DNA of 64,000 bases from CADCWK01 sp035944555 (lineage in GTDB: Bacteria; Chloroflexota; Chloroflexia; Thermomicrobiales; UBA6265): assembly GCA_035944555.1 (NCBI GenBank), contig DASZAY010000009.1, forward strand, positions 248,001 to 312,000, written 5' to 3'. This document shows, in pieces, positions 25,184 through 33,919 of this stretch (the first letter of the stretch is position 1; every line of letters begins with the position of its first letter). A program made the position numbers and the translations under genes. A model generated the notes under the pieces. The model searched no databases. It was not told where the DNA came from and saw only the letters and a program-made list of their open reading frames with translations.

Positions 25184-26167
25184 ATGACGCACCCCAACGA
25201 CCGCAACCTTGCCCTCGAGCTCGTCCGGGTGACTGAAGCCGCCGCGCTCCAGGCCGCTCGCTGGATGGGGCGCGGTGACAAGATCAACTCCGACCAGGCT
25301 GCGGTCGACGCCATGCGCCGCACGCTCAACTCGATCCAGATGGACGGCATCGTCGTGATCGGTGAGGGCGAGAAGGACGAGGCGCCGATGCTCTATGTTG
25401 GCGAGCGGCTCGGCTCCGGCGACGCGCCCCTGGTCGATATCGCCGTGGATCCGATCGACGGGACACGCCTGCTCTCCAACGGCATGCCCAACTCGGTGGC
25501 GGTCATCGCGCTCGCCGAGCGAGGCTCGATGCTTTCGTCCCCCGACATCATGTATATGGACAAGATCGTCGTGGGGCCGGAGGCGGTTGGCAAGGTCGAC
25601 ATCGAGCGGCCGCCCGCCGAGAACCTGCGCGCCGTCGCCGGATCGCTCGGCAAGGCGATGGACGAGGTGACGGCCGTCGTCCTCGACCGGCCACGGCACG
25701 AGGAGCTCATCAGGGCGATCCGCGAGGCTGGTTGTCGCATCAAGCTGATTACGGACGGGGACGTCGCCGGCGCGATCATGGTGACGACGGATGACATCTC
25801 GGTAGACATCATGCTCGGTATCGGCGGTGCTCCGGAAGCCGTGCTCGCTGCCTGCGCCATCAAGTGCACGGGCGGGGACATGCAGGCCAAGCTCTGGCCC
25901 CGTAACGACGCCGAGCGAGCCGTGGTCGTTGAGAAGGGGATCGACACCAGCCGCGTCTACGGGCTCAACGACCTTGTTTCCAGTGACCGCTGCTTCTTTG
26001 CGGCGACAGGAATCACCGACGGCGAACTACTAGGTGGCGTTCACTACCTCGGCGCCAGTGGAGCGATGACGGAGTCACTGGTGATGCGCTCGCAGACGGG
26101 AACCGTTCGCCGCATCCAGGCGACCCACAAGGTTGAGAAGATGCGCCAGTTCGGTTCCTTTGGCTGA
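25184..26167 (+). CDS. glpX: class II fructose-1,6-bisphosphatase
   Basis: GlpX-type phosphatase of gluconeogenesis and possibly the Calvin or pentose route. Lithium-sensitive phosphatase motifs: GEGEKDEAPML and DIAVDPIDGTRLLSNGMPN, which carry the metal ligands. C-terminal ALAACAIKCTGGDMQAKLWP-type segment is present. 327 aa with an ATG start and a GGGAGGGACG ribosome site. It fits the yvcK-gap-pgk cluster elsewhere in the window, which also serves gluconeogenesis. rho follows after a 437-base gap that has its own promoter. Confidence 0.96.
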   Translation: MTHPNDRNLALELVRVTEAAALQAARWMGRGDKINSDQAAVDAMRRTLNSIQMDGIVVIGEGEKDEAPMLYVGERLGSGDAPLVDIAVDPIDGTRLLSNGMPNSVAVIALAERGSMLSSPDIMYMDKIVVGPEAVGKVDIERPPAENLRAVAGSLGKAMDEVTAVVLDRPRHEELIRAIREAGCRIKLITDGDVAGAIMVTTDDISVDIMLGIGGAPEAVLAACAIKCTGGDMQAKLWPRNDAERAVVVEKGIDTSRVYGLNDLVSSDRCFFAATGITDGELLGGVHYLGASGAMTESLVMRSQTGTVRRIQATHKVEKMRQFGSFG

Positions 26168-26243
26168 TCGATCTACCGGGAAGACTCAAGCTTGCGATCT
26201 GCCCGGAACCTCGCTCACGAACCCCGGGTATGGCGCATTCCGA

Positions 26244-26279
26244 CCGGGCACCATGCCGTGGTGACGTGCCGGGTTTACT
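26244..26279 (+). terminator. possible glpX terminator
   Basis: Inverted repeat CCGGGCAC / GTGCCGGG (26244-26273) with an inner CACCA/TGGTG stem, followed by TTTACTG, 76 bases after the glpX stop and just before the rho promoter. Confidence 0.45.
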
Positions 26280-26280
26280 G

Positions 26281-26309
26281 TTGACGGGACCAGGACCCGG
26301 TGGTACATT
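26281..26309 (+). promoter_or_regulatory. promoter for rho
   Basis: TTGACG (26281-26286), 17-base spacer, TACATT (26304-26309), the latter preceded by TGG so that it also fits an extended -10. A strong candidate. Confidence 0.7.
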
Positions 26310-26604
26310 GACCCCGCACCGACCGCTGTTGCATCACCCCTTCGCACCCCGCGTCCGTCCGTGCAACGGCGTGCGTGTCGTCGCAGCCTGATCCTCAGCC
26401 ACAGTTCTTCGCCATCGCCCCGGAGCGGAGCCCCTCGCGAGAGTGGCTGTGGCCCTGACGTGATGCCAGAACGACGGCGTTCTCTGGACACCGCGGTTCA
26501 CAGAGCGGCGAGCCAGCTCGTCTGGATCAGTACCTCAACTCGACGACCACCCCCCAACTCATTGACGTTCAACACCAATCTGACCAACCGTTGGAGGTAC
26601 CCGT
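26310..26604 (+). other. long rho leader without a recognised gene
   Basis: About 290 bases between the predicted transcription start and the rho start codon. Rho leaders are often autoregulated by premature Rho termination; here I see C-rich stretches but no intrinsic terminator and no convincing leader peptide. The end carries GGAGG followed by the TTG start. Confidence 0.4.
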
Positions 26605-29022
26605 TTGTCCGCCGAGGATACGACCACAGCCGTGCTGACAGACAGCGACGCGTCCGGATCTCCGGAATCGACCGAAGCCCGGACGCCTGCTCCGCGTAAG
26701 CCGCGAACCCGGCGCAAAGTCGCCGAGCCCGCAGCTACCGAGGAAGCTGCGTTGGATGGCGCCGCCATCCCGACGCCTCCGGACGCCGGCACCTCTGAGA
26801 CGACCGACCGCGAAGCCGTCGTCGAACCGGAAGGTGACGCCGACACGTCGCCGAGCCCAAGGGCCCGGACGACGCGCGCTCGCACCACCCGGGTCGCCCG
26901 ACGCGACGCTGAAGCAGACGCCGCCGTGGTGAACCCGGTACTCAATCCGGCTGACCCAGGCCCGTTCCGGGCAATCGACGACTTCGTCAGCGAGATGGCG
27001 CGCACCCAGGAGCAGCGGGTCGACGAGCGTCAGCCTGACATCGTTTCCCGTGATGAGACGATCTCCACGGTTCCCCGTGCCGACGAGCAGACGACGGATC
27101 AACGCACCTCGAGCGAGCGTGAAGGGGACGGCACGCCAGCGGAGCGGAGCGCCCCACTGCCGCGTCGCTCGATGAGTTCGGCGCTGGACGCGCTGTTCGC
27201 TTCAGAGGACTTCACGCCGCCGATCACGCCGTCGATGCAGCGCGAGTCCCGCCCGTCCACGCCGGACGTTCGACGCCCGTCCGATGAGCGATCGTCCAGC
27301 CAGCCGGTGGCGGATCTCGCGTCGCTGGACCGGGCGATCGAGCGAGGACTGCGCCGACCCGCTGATAGCCCTTCCAGTGCTGACCGGGTCGGGCGGATCC
27401 TTGGCGATCGGCGTCCCGAGGCCGGTGACGACACACGGGACGCAGCCCGGCCGGTCGACCTGAGCACCGAGCGCGAGCAGCGCCAGCACCGCGTCGACCG
27501 ACCCGGATATACCCGGGTCCAGCCGGGCCCCGACCGCGGGCCGATCGAGCAGGGTCCCCGCCGTGACCGGTTCGAGCAACGCCAGGGCCGCAACGGCCGA
27601 CCTGAACGCGAGGGGTTCGGAGGACGCGAGCAGGGTGGTCGAGACTTTGGTTTCGGGGCTGACCGGCGGTCCGGCGGAAACCAGCCTGGCGGCAAGTCTC
27701 AGGGCCAGCAGCGGTCTGGACCGAACGGGCAGAGCCCTCAGGCTGCTTCCGCCCGCACTGCCACGCCACCGCAGATCACCATCCCCGATCTCGAGTCCCG
27801 GACGCCGGAAGAGCTGACTGCCCTCGCGAGCGAGATGGGCATCACCGGGTACTCCCGGATGAAGAAGCCGGATCTGTTCCTGCGCATCCTCAGGGCGCAG
27901 ACGGAACAGGAAGGCAACGTCTTCGGCGACGGTGTGCTGGAGATCATCGAGGACGGGTTTGGTTTCCTCCGCGGCCAGCGTTTCCTCCCGAGCCCGGACG
28001 ACATCTATGTGTCCCAGTCCCAGATCCGGCGCTTCGGGTTGCGGACCGGCGACCGGGTTTCCGGACAGGTCCGGCCTCCCAAGGACAACGAGAAGTTCTA
28101 CAGCCTGCTGCGGGTCGAATCGGTCAACGTCACGGACCCGGACATCGCCCGCAAGCGGCCGACGTTTGACTCGCTGACGCCGATCTTTCCGCTGGAAATG
28201 ATCGACCTGGAGACGGCGCCGAACATTCTGTCGACGCGCCTGCTCAACCTGATCGCACCTATCGGTCGGGGTCAGCGTGGCCTTATCGTCTCGCCGCCGA
28301 AGGCCGGCAAGACGATGCTGCTCAAGTCCATCGCCAACGGCATCACCGCCAACAACCCGGACATGCACCTCATGGTCTGTCTGATCGGTGAGAGGCCGGA
28401 AGAGGTGACGGACATGCGTCGCTCGATCGAGGGTGAGGTCATCTCGTCCACGTTCGATGAGCCAGTCGAGGACCACACCAAGGTCGCCGAGATGGCGTTG
28501 GAGCGGGCCAAGCGTCTGGTCGAGGCCGGCATGGACGTGACGATCCTGCTGGATTCGATCACCCGTCTGGCCCGGGCGTATAACCTGGCCGTCCCGCCGT
28601 CCGGGCGGACCCTGTCCGGTGGTATCGACCCGGTCGCACTCTACCCGCCCAAGCGCTTCTTTGGCGCCGCCCGCAACATCGAGGGGGGCGGGTCGCTGAC
28701 CGTCGTCAGCACCTGCCTGATCGACACCGGCAGCCGCATGGACGACGTGATCTACGAGGAGTTCAAGGGCACCGGTAACATGGAGCTCCACCTCGACCGG
28801 AAGCTGGCAGAGCGGCGCATCTACCCGGCCCTGGATATCCAGCGGTCCGGCACTCGCCGCGAGGAGCTACTCCTCGACGACGCGACGCTCCGCCAGGTCT
28901 GGACGATGCGCCGGATGGTCTCCATGCTTGGTGGCTCCGAAGGCACCGAGCTGGTGCTGAGCCGGATGGTCAAGACCACGACCAACGCCGAGTTCCTTGA
29001 GACGCTCAACAAGGACGTGTAG
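26605..29022 (+). CDS. rho: transcription termination factor Rho with long N-terminal extension
   Basis: Hexameric RNA-dependent ATPase that ends transcription. The standard Rho runs from about residue 395: N-terminal helical bundle and cold-shock RNA-binding domain (ESRTPEELTALASEMG, DGVLEIIEDGFGFLRG), then the ATPase with Walker A SPPKAGKTMLLKSIA, Walker B region VTILLDSITRLARAYN and the C-terminal GTGNMELHLDRKLAERRIYPA. Before it are about 394 extra residues rich in Arg, Asp, Ser, Pro, Gln and Gly with no globular look, including RG-rich stretches near residues 325-370. Total 805 aa against about 420 for E. coli Rho. The start is a TTG with GGAGGT six bases upstream. Confidence 0.96.
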   Translation: MSAEDTTTAVLTDSDASGSPESTEARTPAPRKPRTRRKVAEPAATEEAALDGAAIPTPPDAGTSETTDREAVVEPEGDADTSPSPRARTTRARTTRVARRDAEADAAVVNPVLNPADPGPFRAIDDFVSEMARTQEQRVDERQPDIVSRDETISTVPRADEQTTDQRTSSEREGDGTPAERSAPLPRRSMSSALDALFASEDFTPPITPSMQRESRPSTPDVRRPSDERSSSQPVADLASLDRAIERGLRRPADSPSSADRVGRILGDRRPEAGDDTRDAARPVDLSTEREQRQHRVDRPGYTRVQPGPDRGPIEQGPRRDRFEQRQGRNGRPEREGFGGREQGGRDFGFGADRRSGGNQPGGKSQGQQRSGPNGQSPQAASARTATPPQITIPDLESRTPEELTALASEMGITGYSRMKKPDLFLRILRAQTEQEGNVFGDGVLEIIEDGFGFLRGQRFLPSPDDIYVSQSQIRRFGLRTGDRVSGQVRPPKDNEKFYSLLRVESVNVTDPDIARKRPTFDSLTPIFPLEMIDLETAPNILSTRLLNLIAPIGRGQRGLIVSPPKAGKTMLLKSIANGITANNPDMHLMVCLIGERPEEVTDMRRSIEGEVISSTFDEPVEDHTKVAEMALERAKRLVEAGMDVTILLDSITRLARAYNLAVPPSGRTLSGGIDPVALYPPKRFFGAARNIEGGGSLTVVSTCLIDTGSRMDDVIYEEFKGTGNMELHLDRKLAERRIYPALDIQRSGTRREELLLDDATLRQVWTMRRMVSMLGGSEGTELVLSRMVKTTTNAEFLETLNKDV

Positions 29023-29037
29023 TCCTGCAGAGGGACT

Positions 29038-29078
29038 AGAACAAAGCCGGCACCCATTCGGGTGCCGGCTTTGTTCTA
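29038..29078 (+). terminator. bidirectional terminator after rho
   Basis: Perfect 18-bp stem AGAACAAAGCCGGCACCC with loop ATTC and its complement ending GGCTTTGTTCT. The T-rich ends on both strands suit rho on the plus strand and the convergent gene whose stop codon abuts it on the minus strand. Confidence 0.88.
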
Positions 29079-29555
29079 TCTCTGGCGGGTTCCAGGCAGG
29101 TTGGGCTCGAAGCGGGTGACAGCAGGCTGAATGGCGTCGGGGTTGATCGAGCCGTCCGGACCGATCAGATCCCAGGCGCTGTCGTCGAACGAGAGGACTT
29201 CGATCAGCCCGTGGCGACCTTCCCGGCGGACGGCGTCCGCGACCAGATCCGGGAAGGTATCCGCGCCTCGGGACTGCCGGGCAAAGGCGAGGTGGCCTTC
29301 CCGCACGTGCCGGATCAGCCAGCCGATCTTTTGCCGGGACGTCTCGCCGCTCTCGCCCCAAAACTGGATCTGCTGGTACGGTCCCAACGCGACCAGGTCG
29401 GGCTTGTAGCGCAGACCGACGCCCCGCTCGACGAGGATGTCCGGGTAGTCCCTCACATACCGGGCGAACAGCAGCGCCTTGAGAAGCACATGTCGCTCGC
29501 TCTCGCCGGGTCCCTTCGCGAGGACCAGCTTGCGCTGGTCCACCCGGATCGTCAT
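29076..29555 (-). CDS. hypothetical protein, possible PD-(D/E)XK (YaeQ-like) fold
   Basis: No firm family. 159 aa from the ATG at 29555 (MTIRVDQRKLV); an open frame continues 36 bases upstream. The layout ERHVLLKALLFARYVRDYP, then YKPDLVALGPYQQIQFWGESGE and a Lys-Ile following, resembles the helix, PD and (E)xG elements of YaeQ-type proteins. This is a pattern-level impression only. No signal peptide or TM. It lies 46 bases downstream of the asparaginase-like gene on the same strand and ends in the shared terminator. Confidence 0.65.
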   Translation of the reverse strand: MTIRVDQRKLVLAKGPGESERHVLLKALLFARYVRDYPDILVERGVGLRYKPDLVALGPYQQIQFWGESGETSRQKIGWLIRHVREGHLAFARQSRGADTFPDLVADAVRREGRHGLIEVLSFDDSAWDLIGPDGSINPDAIQPAVTRFEPNLPGTRQR

Positions 29556-29601
29556 CTTCCCGGCTATGGCGCGCTCGCCGGAGCGCCGCATGGATGGCAG
29601 A

Positions 29602-30600
29602 TCAGACGCTCCCCGGAACGATGCTCACCGGTACGTGCTTGCGGGCCCCTTCATCGGGTTCCGCCATGTCCGGAGTCTGCCAGACGTAGGTCCGATCCGG
29701 CGTGGTCGAGCCGGCGAAGTGTTGTCCGTCGGACGTCAGCGCCACAATGTTCACCTCGCCGGCGTACGGGTCGTCGAGCGACTCCAGGTCCCGCAGCGCC
29801 TGCGTCACGGCGTCCTCGATGGAGTAGCCGAACCTGAGGAACATCACCACCGAATGGGCGGTCGCACAGCGGAAGGCCATCTCACCCCGTCCGGTGCAGG
29901 CGGCGGCTCCCCACCGATCATCACAGTAGTTGCCGGCGCCGATGATCGGGCTGTCACCCAGGCGGCCCGGATACTTCCAGGCCCAGCCAGAGGTGCTGAC
30001 GGCGCACGCCATCGTGCCAGTGGCGTCGCGTGCCATGAAGTTGACAGTGCCATGAGGCGGCTCGTCCGGGCGCTCGTCCGGCCGGTAGAGGGCATGAGTG
30101 CGGACCGGATCCGCGCTGAGCTTCATGACCATCTGGAGGACCCGGTCGAGCGAAGCGCCCGAGGCATCGTCCAGGCCCTCGGCCGCCAGTCCTTCCCGCC
30201 AGATGCGGGCGGTCTCTGGATCGAGCAGATCCTTCCCCACGTAGCCCAGCTCTTCGGCCAGCCGGCGGGAACCAGCTCCAATGACGAGGGAGTGAGGCAG
30301 GCGGTCCATGACGGCCCGGGCGAGGTCGATCGCGTCCTGGTAGCCCTGCAGACCTCCGACCGCACCGGCGCGGAGCCCCTTGCCCTCCATGATCGAGGCG
30401 TCGAGCTCGACGTCCCCGAGGATGTTCGGCAGGCCCGCGTACCCGACACTCCGGTCGGTCGGAGTAGCCTCGACCTCCCTTGTCGCGGCGATGACCGCGT
30501 CGGTCGCGGAGCCACCGGCCCGGAGAATCTCGATCGCGGCCGGGAACCCGATCCTGCCATTCGCCGACGCTACGATGATCGGCTGCACCGGCTCAGTCAT
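29602..30600 (-). CDS. N-terminal-nucleophile asparaginase / glycosylasparaginase family protein
   Basis: Ntn-hydrolase of the isoaspartyl peptidase/N4-(beta-GlcNAc)-asparaginase family, which self-cleaves to expose a threonine. The likely nucleophile is the Thr in PHGTVNFMARDATGTMACAVST, and the conserved GRLGDSPIIGAGNY follows as expected. The start is the ATG at 30600 (MTEPVQPII); the frame is open 42 bases further but overlaps the upstream gene. 332 aa, no signal peptide, so a cytoplasmic role is likely. With cyanophycinase in the same window, a part in beta-aspartyl dipeptide breakdown is possible, but the two are 27 kb apart and this is speculation. Confidence 0.88.
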   Translation of the reverse strand: MTEPVQPIIVASANGRIGFPAAIEILRAGGSATDAVIAATREVEATPTDRSVGYAGLPNILGDVELDASIMEGKGLRAGAVGGLQGYQDAIDLARAVMDRLPHSLVIGAGSRRLAEELGYVGKDLLDPETARIWREGLAAEGLDDASGASLDRVLQMVMKLSADPVRTHALYRPDERPDEPPHGTVNFMARDATGTMACAVSTSGWAWKYPGRLGDSPIIGAGNYCDDRWGAAACTGRGEMAFRCATAHSVVMFLRFGYSIEDAVTQALRDLESLDDPYAGEVNIVALTSDGQHFAGSTTPDRTYVWQTPDMAEPDEGARKHVPVSIVPGSV

Positions 30601-30883
30601 CGGACATGCTCGCAAGCGCACGGACATCAACACCAGCCGCAATGAGCGCGTCGTCGATGGCGGCCTCCGACGGCTCGATCAGAACCCGGTCGCCGATCAG
30701 GAGGGTCGGAACGTTGGGGCGCCCAGTGATCGCCATCATCCGCGTCTTCGCGTCGTCGTCGGATTCGATGTCGTACTCGGTCCACCTGAGGCCAAGGTCG
30801 GTCAGGCGACGTCGTGCCCGTGCAACATCGGGGCAGAACCGCTCCCGGGCGTACATGATGATCTCGTTTGTCGTGTCGCTCAT
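30593..30883 (-). CDS. glutaredoxin-like protein with a single cysteine
   Basis: Thioredoxin-fold redox protein, 96 aa, from an ATG with GGAGGAGA upstream. Order seen: strand EIIMYARERFCPDV with the N-terminal cysteine, helix ARARRRL, the cis-proline element NVPTLLIGDRVL and helix EAAIDDALIAAG. The usual CPxC or CPDC site reads CPDV, so only one cysteine remains and any dithiol mechanism is lost. Probably monothiol. Its last eight bases overlap the asparaginase-like gene, so the two are coupled. Confidence 0.82.
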   Translation of the reverse strand: MSDTTNEIIMYARERFCPDVARARRRLTDLGLRWTEYDIESDDDAKTRMMAITGRPNVPTLLIGDRVLIEPSEAAIDDALIAAGVDVRALASMSDD

Positions 30884-30957
30884 CGTCTCTCCTCCAGCAC
30901 CGTCCCGGACAACATACGACGGCATTGTCGCAGCCGAGCGATTCCCGTGGACGCGCG

Positions 30958-31290
30958 CTAGAAGGGCGTTTCGCCGCCGTCATCGTCCTTGGGGTCGTCG
31001 TCATCGTCATCTTCGTCTTCCGGATCGTCCTCGACGAACCGAACGGGCCTCGAAGGACGAGGCTCGACCGCGATCCTGCTGACCCGCAATTCGGCGTGCG
31101 AGAGCAGGACCTCACAGCGGCTTGCGACCGCGGTGCCGATCTCGTACGCCGCGATCGTCTCATCGAGGCCACGCTGTCCGGTTTCGAGGAACGCGACGAT
31201 CTCGTCCAGCGCCACGAGTGCCGCCTCGAAGGAACCATCGTCGGAGACCGAGCGCCATCGGTCGATCATCTGCGTCGTCTCGTCAGGCAT
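30958..31290 (-). CDS. xseB: exodeoxyribonuclease VII small subunit
   Basis: Small subunit of ExoVII, which degrades single-stranded DNA with the large subunit encoded just upstream. The helical family core is FEAALVALDEIVAFLETGQRGLDETIAAYEIG. The C-terminal tail is very acidic (about 20 Asp/Glu, VEDDPEDEDDDDDDPKDDD). The ATG at 31290 has AGGA eight bases before it, inside the end of xseA, giving an eight-base overlap. 110 aa. Confidence 0.9.
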   Translation of the reverse strand: MPDETTQMIDRWRSVSDDGSFEAALVALDEIVAFLETGQRGLDETIAAYEIGTAVASRCEVLLSHAELRVSRIAVEPRPSRPVRFVEDDPEDEDDDDDDPKDDDGGETPF

Positions 31291-32644
31291 CTCGAACATC
31301 CTGGTGGATCGGTGATGTCATGTCGTCCGTGGAAAGCCCCGGAAGCGAAAGGCTGGTCGCCCGTGCGGATCCGGCAGCCGAGGATGCCCCACGCCGGCGC
31401 GGGCGACCCGACGGGATGCCGGCCGACGTGGACCCATTCTGGCTCTCGACGATCGCGGAGTAGCTACCCCCGGCTGTGCGTACACCGATCCTGTCTCCGG
31501 CCCGGACGTCCGACGGGGCAGACACAAGCTGACCACCACGCTCGTGAGCGACGACCGAGTAGCCACGACGGAGGACGTCCGACGGGGAAAGCGCGGCAAG
31601 GACTGTTCGCCGGCCTGCTACTTCCGCTAACCGGAGACGCAGACCAACGTCGACTGCACGGCCCATCCGCTCCTGCCGTGAAAGGACGCCGAAACGGTGC
31701 TGGGCAATCGCCAGCCCGGGGGAACGCAGTGCCAGGCGTTGACGAGCCGCCTCGACCCGTGTTGTCCCGCGATTGATAGATGCCTGGGCGGCTTCACGCA
31801 GGCGACGCCGCCCGCCGTCGATCGCGTCGATCACCTGGACGCCGGAGGGGGTCGCCAGTTCTGCCGCGGCAGATGGGGTAGGGGCACGGACATCGGCGAC
31901 GAGATCGCAGATCGACCAGTCCGTCTCGTGCCCGACCGCGCTGATGGTCGGAACAGGGCACGCGAAGACGGCCCGCGCAACGGCTTCGGCGTTGAAAGCG
32001 GCCAGGTCCTCGGCTGAGCCACCGCCTCGACCGATGATGATCACGTCGATCTCCGGGTGGGATGCTATGGCCGTCAGGGCTGCCACGATGCTGGCAGGAG
32101 CACCGTCGCCCTGGACCGCGCTTGGCGCGAGGACCAGCTCGGCCAGCGGGTACCGCCGCTCGACCACGCGCTGGATGTCGTGCCAGACCGAGCCGTCGGG
32201 AGAGGTGACGACCCCGATTCGTCGGGGAAAGCCGGGCAGCGTGCGCTTGCGGCCCGGATCAAAGAGGCCTTCGGCTTCTAGTTGCTGGCGGAGCAACTCA
32301 AGCCGCATCTGGTCCAAGCCCACTCCGGCGCGTTCAACCAACTCCGCGTAAAGCTGGATGGCCCCGTCCCGAGGGTACAGTGAGATCCGGCCATAGACGA
32401 TGACATCATCGCCGTCCACCGGGACGTACCTCGAGCGAACTGCCGATGTCCGGAACAGGGCGGACTTGAGCTGCCCCGTCTCGTCCCGCAGGGTGAAATA
32501 GCAGTGCCCTGACCGGGCGCGGAAGACGTTGGACACCTCGCCCTGGACCCAGAGCTGGCCCAGGACCGGGTCCGCTTCGAGGCGCTGCTGGATATAGCTG
32601 GTCAGGTCACCAACCGGCCACGGGCGGCCGCCGGGCGGCGACAT
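31283..32644 (-). CDS. xseA: exodeoxyribonuclease VII large subunit
   Basis: Catalytic subunit of ExoVII. N-terminal OB-fold with LGQLWVQGEVSNVFRARSGHCYFTLRD, then the nuclease core GVVTSPDGSVWHDIQRVVERRYP, DVIIIGRGGGSAEDLAAFN and SAVGHETDWSICDLVADVRAPTPSAAAEL, all typical. 453 aa, close to the E. coli length. Its start overlaps the stop of accB and its end overlaps xseB, so the three are tightly coupled. Confidence 0.96.
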   Translation of the reverse strand: MSPPGGRPWPVGDLTSYIQQRLEADPVLGQLWVQGEVSNVFRARSGHCYFTLRDETGQLKSALFRTSAVRSRYVPVDGDDVIVYGRISLYPRDGAIQLYAELVERAGVGLDQMRLELLRQQLEAEGLFDPGRKRTLPGFPRRIGVVTSPDGSVWHDIQRVVERRYPLAELVLAPSAVQGDGAPASIVAALTAIASHPEIDVIIIGRGGGSAEDLAAFNAEAVARAVFACPVPTISAVGHETDWSICDLVADVRAPTPSAAAELATPSGVQVIDAIDGGRRRLREAAQASINRGTTRVEAARQRLALRSPGLAIAQHRFGVLSRQERMGRAVDVGLRLRLAEVAGRRTVLAALSPSDVLRRGYSVVAHERGGQLVSAPSDVRAGDRIGVRTAGGSYSAIVESQNGSTSAGIPSGRPRRRGASSAAGSARATSLSLPGLSTDDMTSPIHQDVRDA

Positions 32645-33189
32645 CAGCCACCAGCCGGCGCGAGGCGGATCAGCTCAGAGCCATACTCGACCGCCGTGGC
32701 GTTGGTGGCGACGACCTCCGCGACGACACCATCGGCATCGGCGGTGATCTCGTTCATGATTTTCATCGCCTCGATGATGCCGATCACCTGCCCGGTCCGG
32801 ACCATGTCCCCAACGGTGACGAAGGGCGGGTCCTGGGGGCTGGGCGCCGAGTAGAACGTTCCAACCATCGGCGCGGTGATGATGTGGCCGGCCCGGACCG
32901 GTGCCGCGGCCGGCGCTGCGACGGCAGAGACAGGAGGCGGCGGAGCCTGTCCCGTCGACTCCATTGAAACGTACTGGATGGGTGCCGGGTGCTGGGGGCC
33001 AACGCGGAGCCGGATCCGGACGTCGAGGTAGTCGAGATCCAGTTCGGTCAGACCGCCACGGCCCATGACGTCGACGAGATCGGAAACGGTCCGAACGATT
33101 GTCGCTGACGTCTCGCCGATCGGGCTCTCGGATGCCCCGTCGACGCCGTCACTCTGGCTGGTGCTCTGGGTGTCCAGGGAAGACTCCAT
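32644..33189 (-). CDS. accB: biotin carboxyl carrier protein of acetyl-CoA carboxylase
   Basis: Carries the biotin of acetyl-CoA carboxylase, the first step of fatty acid synthesis. The biotinyl domain at the C-terminus holds the lysine in IEAMKIMNE at about residue 143, with the preceding thumb segment SAPSPQDPPFVTVGD. A Pro/Ala linker joins it to a short N-terminal domain. 181 aa. accC is not adjacent here: xseA follows instead. efp lies 53 bases upstream on the same strand. Confidence 0.95.
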   Translation of the reverse strand: MESSLDTQSTSQSDGVDGASESPIGETSATIVRTVSDLVDVMGRGGLTELDLDYLDVRIRLRVGPQHPAPIQYVSMESTGQAPPPPVSAVAAPAAAPVRAGHIITAPMVGTFYSAPSPQDPPFVTVGDMVRTGQVIGIIEAMKIMNEITADADGVVAEVVATNATAVEYGSELIRLAPAGG

Positions 33190-33242
33190 TTCACGTGCGC
33201 CGCCATGACGGCGTGTTGATCGGGGCAGATCCGAACGGAGAC

Positions 33243-33803
33243 CTACTTGACGCGCTCGATATATTCACCCGTCCGGGTGTCGATCCGGAGCGCGTCACCG
33301 ATGTTGATGAACAGCGGGACCGAGACGACCAGCCCGGTCTCGAGCGTGGCCGGCTTGGTCGCGCCGGAAGCGGTGTCACCCTTGAGGCCGGGATCGGTTT
33401 CTGTCACCGTCAGGTTGACGGACGTCGGGAGTTCGATGTCGATCGCCTCGCCCTCGTGGGTCAGGACATCGACGACATCGTTCTCCTTGATGAACTTCGC
33501 CGAATCGCCGACCGTCTCCGCAGTGAGCTGGATCTGGTCGAAGGTCTCGGTGTCCATGAAGTGAAGGTCGTCGCCCTCGCGATAGAGGAACTGGACGTGG
33601 GCGCGCTCCAGCCGCACGGTCTGGAACTTGGCGCCAGCCATCACGGTCTGGTTGGTCAGGGAGCCGGTCCGGAGGTCACGCAGCGTCATCCGGAGCTGGG
33701 CGGAACCACGACCCTGCTTGTTGTGGCTGAAGTCGACGACCTTGAGCAGCTTGCCGTCGACTTCGATCGTCGTGCCTTTGCGAACATCACCGGTATCAAT
33801 CAT
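33243..33803 (-). CDS. efp: translation elongation factor P (Arg at the modification site)
   Basis: EF-P relieves ribosome stalling at polyproline. Three-domain layout as usual: KOW-like domain 1 (DVRKGTTIEVDGKLLKVVDF), then domains 2 and 3 ending TRTGEYIERVK. The start is the ATG at 33803 (MIDTGDVRKG) with AAAGG upstream, giving 186 aa; the longer frame is not needed. The tip loop reads SHNKQGRGSAQ, placing Arg32 where E. coli EF-P has modified Lys34. No EarP, EpmA or YmfI gene is in the window. Flanked by the Xaa-Pro peptidase gene and accB, a common bacterial neighbourhood. Confidence 0.95.
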   Translation of the reverse strand: MIDTGDVRKGTTIEVDGKLLKVVDFSHNKQGRGSAQLRMTLRDLRTGSLTNQTVMAGAKFQTVRLERAHVQFLYREGDDLHFMDTETFDQIQLTAETVGDSAKFIKENDVVDVLTHEGEAIDIELPTSVNLTVTETDPGLKGDTASGATKPATLETGLVVSVPLFINIGDALRIDTRTGEYIERVK

Positions 33804-33919
33804 CGATGGGGGACCTTTCAGGGTGGCAGCGGTGGTGGGTAGCAGGTGAATGCCAGCCATGGGGATACCATATCCGGCCGCCTGTTTGCGAACCGGCATC
33901 GTATCCGGCCTGCATCGTC

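Noticed and set aside
27202..28791. 529-codon minus-strand open frame over rho
   Set aside because: Antisense to the conserved Rho ATPase; no domain or start signal.
29602..30600. Asparaginase-like gene as part of the cyanophycin pathway
   Set aside because: Only a broad family match and 27 kb distance; kept as a possibility in the text, not as a call.
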